Source of the DNA: Amycolatopsis sp. CA-128772
GTDB lineage: Bacteria > Actinomycetota > Actinomycetes > Mycobacteriales > Pseudonocardiaceae
Reading direction: 5' to 3'
DNA length: 64,000 bases
Assembly: GCF_002904295.1 (NCBI RefSeq)
Contig: NZ_PPHG01000077.1
Coordinates: forward strand, 106,948 to 170,947
Shown: piece by piece, positions 60,923 through 64,000 of the stretch
How positions within the stretch are numbered: the stretch's first letter is position 1
How the letters are laid out: every line of letters begins with the position of its first letter
Made by a program: the position numbers and the translations under genes
The notes under the pieces: generated by a model
What the model was told of the DNA's origin: nothing
The model's input: only the letters and a program-made list of their open reading frames with translations
The model's database searches: none

Positions 60923-61735
60923 ATGAACCGGACAGAGGCCACCGCCGAAAGAGGCGAGAAGAGCAACACCGCGCAGCTGCTCGGGCGCGTCGGGATGGCG
61001 TGCTACGGCGTCGTGCACCTCGTCATCGCCTACCTCGCCCTGCAGGTCGCCTTCGGTGACAGCGAACAGGCGGACCAGAAGGGGGCCCTGCAGCAGATCG
61101 GCTCGACGGCGTTCGGGCAGGTCCTGCTCTGGGTCGTCGCGATCGGGCTGATCCTGTTCGGGCTCTGGCAGTTCCTGATGGCCGCCACCGGTTACGAGTG
61201 GGTCAGCGGTGGCAAGCGGACGCGCAAGCGGATCGGTGCGGCCGCGCGCGGGGTCGTCGTGATCGCGCTCGGCGTCACAGCCATCCGCATCGCCACCGGC
61301 AGCGGCGGCGGGTCCGGCAACCAGAAGCAGCAGGAGTTCACCGCCAAGCTGCTCCAGCTGCCCGCTGGGCCGGCGCTGGTCGTCATCGCCGCCGCGTGCG
61401 TCCTCGGGGTCGCCATCGCCGCGGGCGTCAAGGGCGCGAAGAAGAAGTTCCTCGAAGACCTCAACACGTCCGAGCTGCCCGGCAAGACCAAGCGCTGGAT
61501 CGGCTGGGTCGGCACGACAGGCTACCTCGCCAAGGGCGTCGTGCTGGGCATCGTTGCGATCCTGCTGGCCATCGCCGGGTTCCAGGCCGACCCGAACAAG
61601 GCGGGTGGTCTCGACGCCGCGCTCAAGACGCTCGCCGCGCAGCCCTTCGGCACCGTGCTGCTGATCATCGTGGCCCTGGGGCTCGCCGCCTTCGGCGTCT
61701 ACTGCTTCGGCGCCGCCCGGGCGCACAAGCGCTGA
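60923..61735 (+). CDS. DUF1206 membrane protein
   Basis: 270 aa with three repeated helix pairs typical of DUF1206: LLGRVGMACYGVVHLVIAYL, IGAAARGVVVIALGVTAIRI and IGWVGTTGYLAKGVVLGIVA. Each copy begins with a G-R/T-G-Y-x-GV motif, so the protein is an internal triplication. Six helices in all; N-terminus Arg/Glu-rich and cytoplasmic. Function unknown. Confidence 0.9.
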   Translation: MNRTEATAERGEKSNTAQLLGRVGMACYGVVHLVIAYLALQVAFGDSEQADQKGALQQIGSTAFGQVLLWVVAIGLILFGLWQFLMAATGYEWVSGGKRTRKRIGAAARGVVVIALGVTAIRIATGSGGGSGNQKQQEFTAKLLQLPAGPALVVIAAACVLGVAIAAGVKGAKKKFLEDLNTSELPGKTKRWIGWVGTTGYLAKGVVLGIVAILLAIAGFQADPNKAGGLDAALKTLAAQPFGTVLLIIVALGLAAFGVYCFGAARAHKR

Positions 61736-61849
61736 GCGGCTCCTGTCGGTTTCCTGTCGATCACGCTCCGGAGCTTCGGGTGAAGGTGCCCGGTGCCCTA
61801 CTTTGGGTCGGGTCAGTTGAACTTTCACCTACTCGGGAGCTGAAACCGG

Positions 61850-62290
61850 ATGTTCGGACGATTCAAGGACGTGGCCCTGTTGCTGGGGAGGATCGGCGTC
61901 GCGGTCGTCTTCCTCGCGCACGGGCTGCAGAAGTGGAACAACGGCATCGGCGGCACGGCGAAGTTCTTCGAGATGACCGGCATCCCGTTGCCCACTGTCG
62001 CCGCGGTCTTCGCGATGACCGTGGAGATCCTCGGTTCGATCGCGTTCATCGTCGGCTTCCTGCTGCCGCTCGTCGGCATCGGGTACGTCGTGATCTCGGT
62101 CGGCGCGCTGCTTTCGGTGCACATCGACAACGGCCTGACCGGCCAGGGCGGCTACGAGCTGGTCCTGGTGCTCGCGCTCGCCGGGCTCGCCCTCGGCTTC
62201 AACGGCGGGCGGCTTTCGCTCGACCACCTGCTGTGGGGCCGCAAGCGCGCCCGCCGCACCGCCGAGGCCGGCGAACTGGCCAACGCCTGA
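61850..62290 (+). CDS. DoxX family membrane protein
   Basis: 146 aa, ATG 61850. Four helices: VALLLGRIGVAVVFLAHGLQ, TVAAVFAMTVEILGSIAFIV, LPLVGIGYVVISVGALLSVH and ELVLVLALAGLALGFNGGRL. LGRIGVAVVFLAHGLQKW and the EILGSIAFIVG segment are typical DoxX. In mycobacteria DoxX links thiol and superoxide handling. It ends 3 bp before the convergent TIGR03089 gene. Confidence 0.9.
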   Translation: MFGRFKDVALLLGRIGVAVVFLAHGLQKWNNGIGGTAKFFEMTGIPLPTVAAVFAMTVEILGSIAFIVGFLLPLVGIGYVVISVGALLSVHIDNGLTGQGGYELVLVLALAGLALGFNGGRLSLDHLLWGRKRARRTAEAGELANA

Positions 62291-62293
62291 CGG

Positions 62294-62998
62294 CTACGCC
62301 GGGAGGTCCGCCGTGGTGCGTTCGGCATCACGGCGGGCATCCAGCTTCGCCGGATCCGCGTTGCTCACGTGGACCAGGTGCGCGCCCGCGGCCAGGGGGA
62401 CGAGCAGGCCGTCGAGGATGCCCTCCGGCCCGCTCCAGTCCCGGGTGGACAGCACCCGGTCGTCCGCGGTGAGGCCGAGTTTCGCCGCCCGGGCTCGTGC
62501 TTCGGCCAGCACTTCGTCCACAGTGGAGTCGAAGAGGGCGGCCGCGTCGCCGGGCACCGGGAAGAGCGGGCGGTACTGGTCGCCCGCCGTGCGCGCCTCG
62601 GTCAGGTAGTCGAACGCGCCGCCGCCGGGCGGCTCGGCGAGGCCGCGGCCCATCGGGTCCAGCGTCACGACGGCGGTGGCTGCCGCGCCGGTCGGTTCCG
62701 GGTCGTCCGGGCCGACGAACGCCACCCGCGCGCCGGCGCCCTCGGTCACCACCCGCGCCCCGCACCACCACGCCCCGAGCAGCACGCCGACGGTCTGCCA
62801 GTGCGCCGGGAGCTGCACCGCCACGGCGTCGCCCGGTTCGACGTCGAACTCCTCGGTCAGCCAGTTGGCGGTCTTCGCCGCCCAGTTGGCCGTGGTCGCC
62901 ACGGACAGCTCGACGCGGCTGCCGAGCTGGTCGTCGTAGTGGGTGATCAACGGTTGGGCGGCCGGCAGCGGGCGCAGCAGCTCGTCGGTCAGGCTCAT
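62294..62998 (-). CDS. TIGR03089 family protein (AMP-binding N-domain-like)
   Basis: 234 aa from ATG 62998. LLRPLPAAQPLITHYDDQLG, RVELSVATTANWAAKTANWL and VEPGDAVAVQLPAHWQTVGV resemble the first domain of AMP-dependent ligases but the adenylation loop (TGGTTG-type) and the C-terminal Lys domain are absent. That is the known TIGR03089 pattern, a likely non-catalytic relative. Corresponds to Rv3268 and so is part of the conserved block. Confidence 0.88.
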   Translation of the reverse strand: MSLTDELLRPLPAAQPLITHYDDQLGSRVELSVATTANWAAKTANWLTEEFDVEPGDAVAVQLPAHWQTVGVLLGAWWCGARVVTEGAGARVAFVGPDDPEPTGAAATAVVTLDPMGRGLAEPPGGGAFDYLTEARTAGDQYRPLFPVPGDAAALFDSTVDEVLAEARARAAKLGLTADDRVLSTRDWSGPEGILDGLLVPLAAGAHLVHVSNADPAKLDARRDAERTTADLPA

Positions 62999-63063
62999 GT
63001 GGACAAGGCTAAAGCGCGGACCACGCGGTCTGCCGGTTGACACCGGATCTCGGACCTCAGTAC

Positions 63064-63082
63064 GTTTGCTTTGAAAGCAAAC
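63064..63082. promoter_or_regulatory. 19-bp perfect inverted repeat operator
   Basis: GTTTGCTTTGAAAGCAAAC, 9-bp arms around one G, 24 bp before the NmrA start. AT-rich in a GC-rich region. The form (GTTTGCTTT arms) resembles HxlR/TetR-type sites; the regulator is not in the window. Confidence 0.7.
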
Positions 63083-63106
63083 TTATCTGGAGAGCTGGGG
63101 GACAGC

Positions 63107-63943
63107 ATGTCCGTTCTCGTCACCGGAGCCACCGGACACGTCGGGCGCGCGGTGGTCGACGCGCTCGTCGCCGCAGGTCAGGACGTGCGTGCGTCGAGTC
63201 GCGACACCTCGAAGCTCGACGTCCCGGACGGCGTCGAGAAGGTGCGCGCGGACCTCGAAGACGCTTCGACGCTGGAGCCCGCGCTCGACGGCGTCTCCGC
63301 GGCCTTCCTGTACACGCGGCCGCAAGGCGTCGAAGGGTTCGTGAAGGCGGCTGAAGCGGCCGGGGTGCGGCACGTGGTGCTGCTGTCGTCGGCCGCGACG
63401 CTCGAACCGGATGCCGCGCAGAGCCGGATTGCGGGGCTGCACCGCGCAGTCGAGCAGGCCCTGGCCGCGGGGTCGTTCGCGTCGACGGCGCTGAACCCGG
63501 GCGCGTTCGCGACGAACACCCTGGGCTGGCGCGCGGACATCGCCGAAGGGGTGGTCCGCACGCCGTACCCGGACTCGCGGATCGGGGCGATCCACGAGCG
63601 GGACATCGCCGACGTCGCGGCCCGGATCCTGGTCGACGGCTCGCACGACGGGGAGTCGCTCGCGCTGACCGGCCCGGAGCCGATCTCATTCCGCGAGCAG
63701 GCCGCGGTGCTCTCGGACGTCCTCGGCCGGCCGTTGCGGGTCGAAGAACTGACGGCGGACCAGGCGATCGAGCGGATGCTGGCGCTGGGCTGGCCCGCGG
63801 ACGTGCCGGCATCGGTCCTCGGGGCCTGGGCCCGGACGGTGCAGGAGCCGTCGGCGGTGACGGACGTGGTGCGTGAGGTGACGGGGAACGCGCCGCGGAC
63901 CTTCCGGCAGTGGGCGGAGGAGCACCGCGCCGACTTCAGTTGA
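63107..63943 (+). CDS. NmrA-like NAD(P)H-binding protein
   Basis: 278 aa, ATG 63107 with GGGGGA upstream. SVLVTGATGHVGRAVVDALV is the cofactor loop, then VRASSRDTSK, VVLLSSAAT, STALNPGAFATNTLGWRA and TFRQWAEEHRADF, the last resembling the end of the NmrA gene at 45550. Atypical SDR without YxxxK; likely quinone reductase or redox sensor. Controlled by the 19-bp repeat just upstream. Confidence 0.9.
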   Translation: MSVLVTGATGHVGRAVVDALVAAGQDVRASSRDTSKLDVPDGVEKVRADLEDASTLEPALDGVSAAFLYTRPQGVEGFVKAAEAAGVRHVVLLSSAATLEPDAAQSRIAGLHRAVEQALAAGSFASTALNPGAFATNTLGWRADIAEGVVRTPYPDSRIGAIHERDIADVAARILVDGSHDGESLALTGPEPISFREQAAVLSDVLGRPLRVEELTADQAIERMLALGWPADVPASVLGAWARTVQEPSAVTDVVREVTGNAPRTFRQWAEEHRADFS

Positions 63944-64000
63944 CGCAGGGGACCCCAGGGGAGGCCCGGAGCAGCGGCGCCGCGGCGGGGGCGGCGCCGC
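63936..64000 (-). CDS. Probable C-terminus of LCP (LytR-CpsA-Psr) family protein, runs off window
   Basis: On the minus strand the last codons read PLLRASPGVPCVN then TGA (63936-63938). A GVPCVN or GIPCVN end is typical of actinobacterial LCP proteins, which attach polymers to peptidoglycan, and in M. tuberculosis such a gene (Rv3267) is next to the TIGR03089 gene. Only about 20 codons are seen, so this is a weak call. It overlaps the convergent NmrA gene by 8 bp. Confidence 0.4.
   Translation of the reverse strand, partial: GAAPAAAPLLRASPGVPCVN

Overview
High-GC (about 72%) actinobacterial chromosome. GTG starts, GTGA and TGATG overlaps, many ECF/TetR/MarR regulators and the gene order point to Pseudonocardiaceae, most likely an Amycolatopsis-like organism (inference, no search was run). 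I saw no rRNA, tRNA, CRISPR array, IS element or prophage gene. Apart from the decayed locus at 19.1-19.9 kb, no gene-free stretch exceeds 300 bp.

Backbone. The window follows the block known in Mycobacterium tuberculosis as Rv3285 down to Rv3267: accA3 (1136-2932), maf (5642-6271), accE and accD5 (13502-15354), birA (34127-34924), a PH-domain membrane protein (35009-35587), a GtrA protein (47929-48456), purK and purE (54612-56308), fadE25 (58094-59251), a TIGR03089 protein (62294-62998) and, at the right edge, the probable C-terminus of an LCP protein. Together these make the biotin-dependent acyl-CoA carboxylase (alpha, beta, epsilon subunits and the biotin ligase), acyl-CoA oxidation and the purine carboxylation step. 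HMG-CoA lyase (35587-36516) adds a late leucine-degradation step.

Insertions between backbone genes. 6.4-13.5 kb: GH3 glucosidase, PadR/MFS efflux pair, a lower-GC RelA/SpoT-HEPN fusion, and an LLM oxidoreductase with MarR. 15.4-34.0 kb: two NarL-type two-component systems, MarR/flavoreductase, a decayed TetR/FAD-monooxygenase locus, HxlR with IRED-like and SDR reductases, GlxA, transglutaminase, LysR/NTF2, methyltransferase-TetR operon, RibD-like reductase, ECF sigma, an Old Yellow Enzyme with an altered active site, VOC, DUF4097 and NlpC/P60. 36.7-47.7 kb: a TNT-type toxin with a small partner, GH92 mannosidase, HisN, OmpR/HK system, two LuxR regulators, NmrA and MFS. 48.5-54.5 kb: a one-polypeptide sigma factor/zinc-finger/transmembrane/extracellular protein, a degenerate GGDEF protein and two tandem GT87 glycosyltransferases.

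Most accessory units are a regulator beside an enzyme or pump, with a palindromic operator in between. The clearest sites are twin 17-bp repeats before the LLM gene, twin 14-bp repeats before the methyltransferase, a 19-bp perfect repeat before the last NmrA gene and a LacI-type palindrome before GH92. A 26-bp palindrome built on CACTTTCACGTGAAAGTG recurs at two loci as an intergenic terminator-like repeat. The best candidates for new biology are the Rel-HEPN fusion, the TNT/partner pair and the transmembrane sigma factor.
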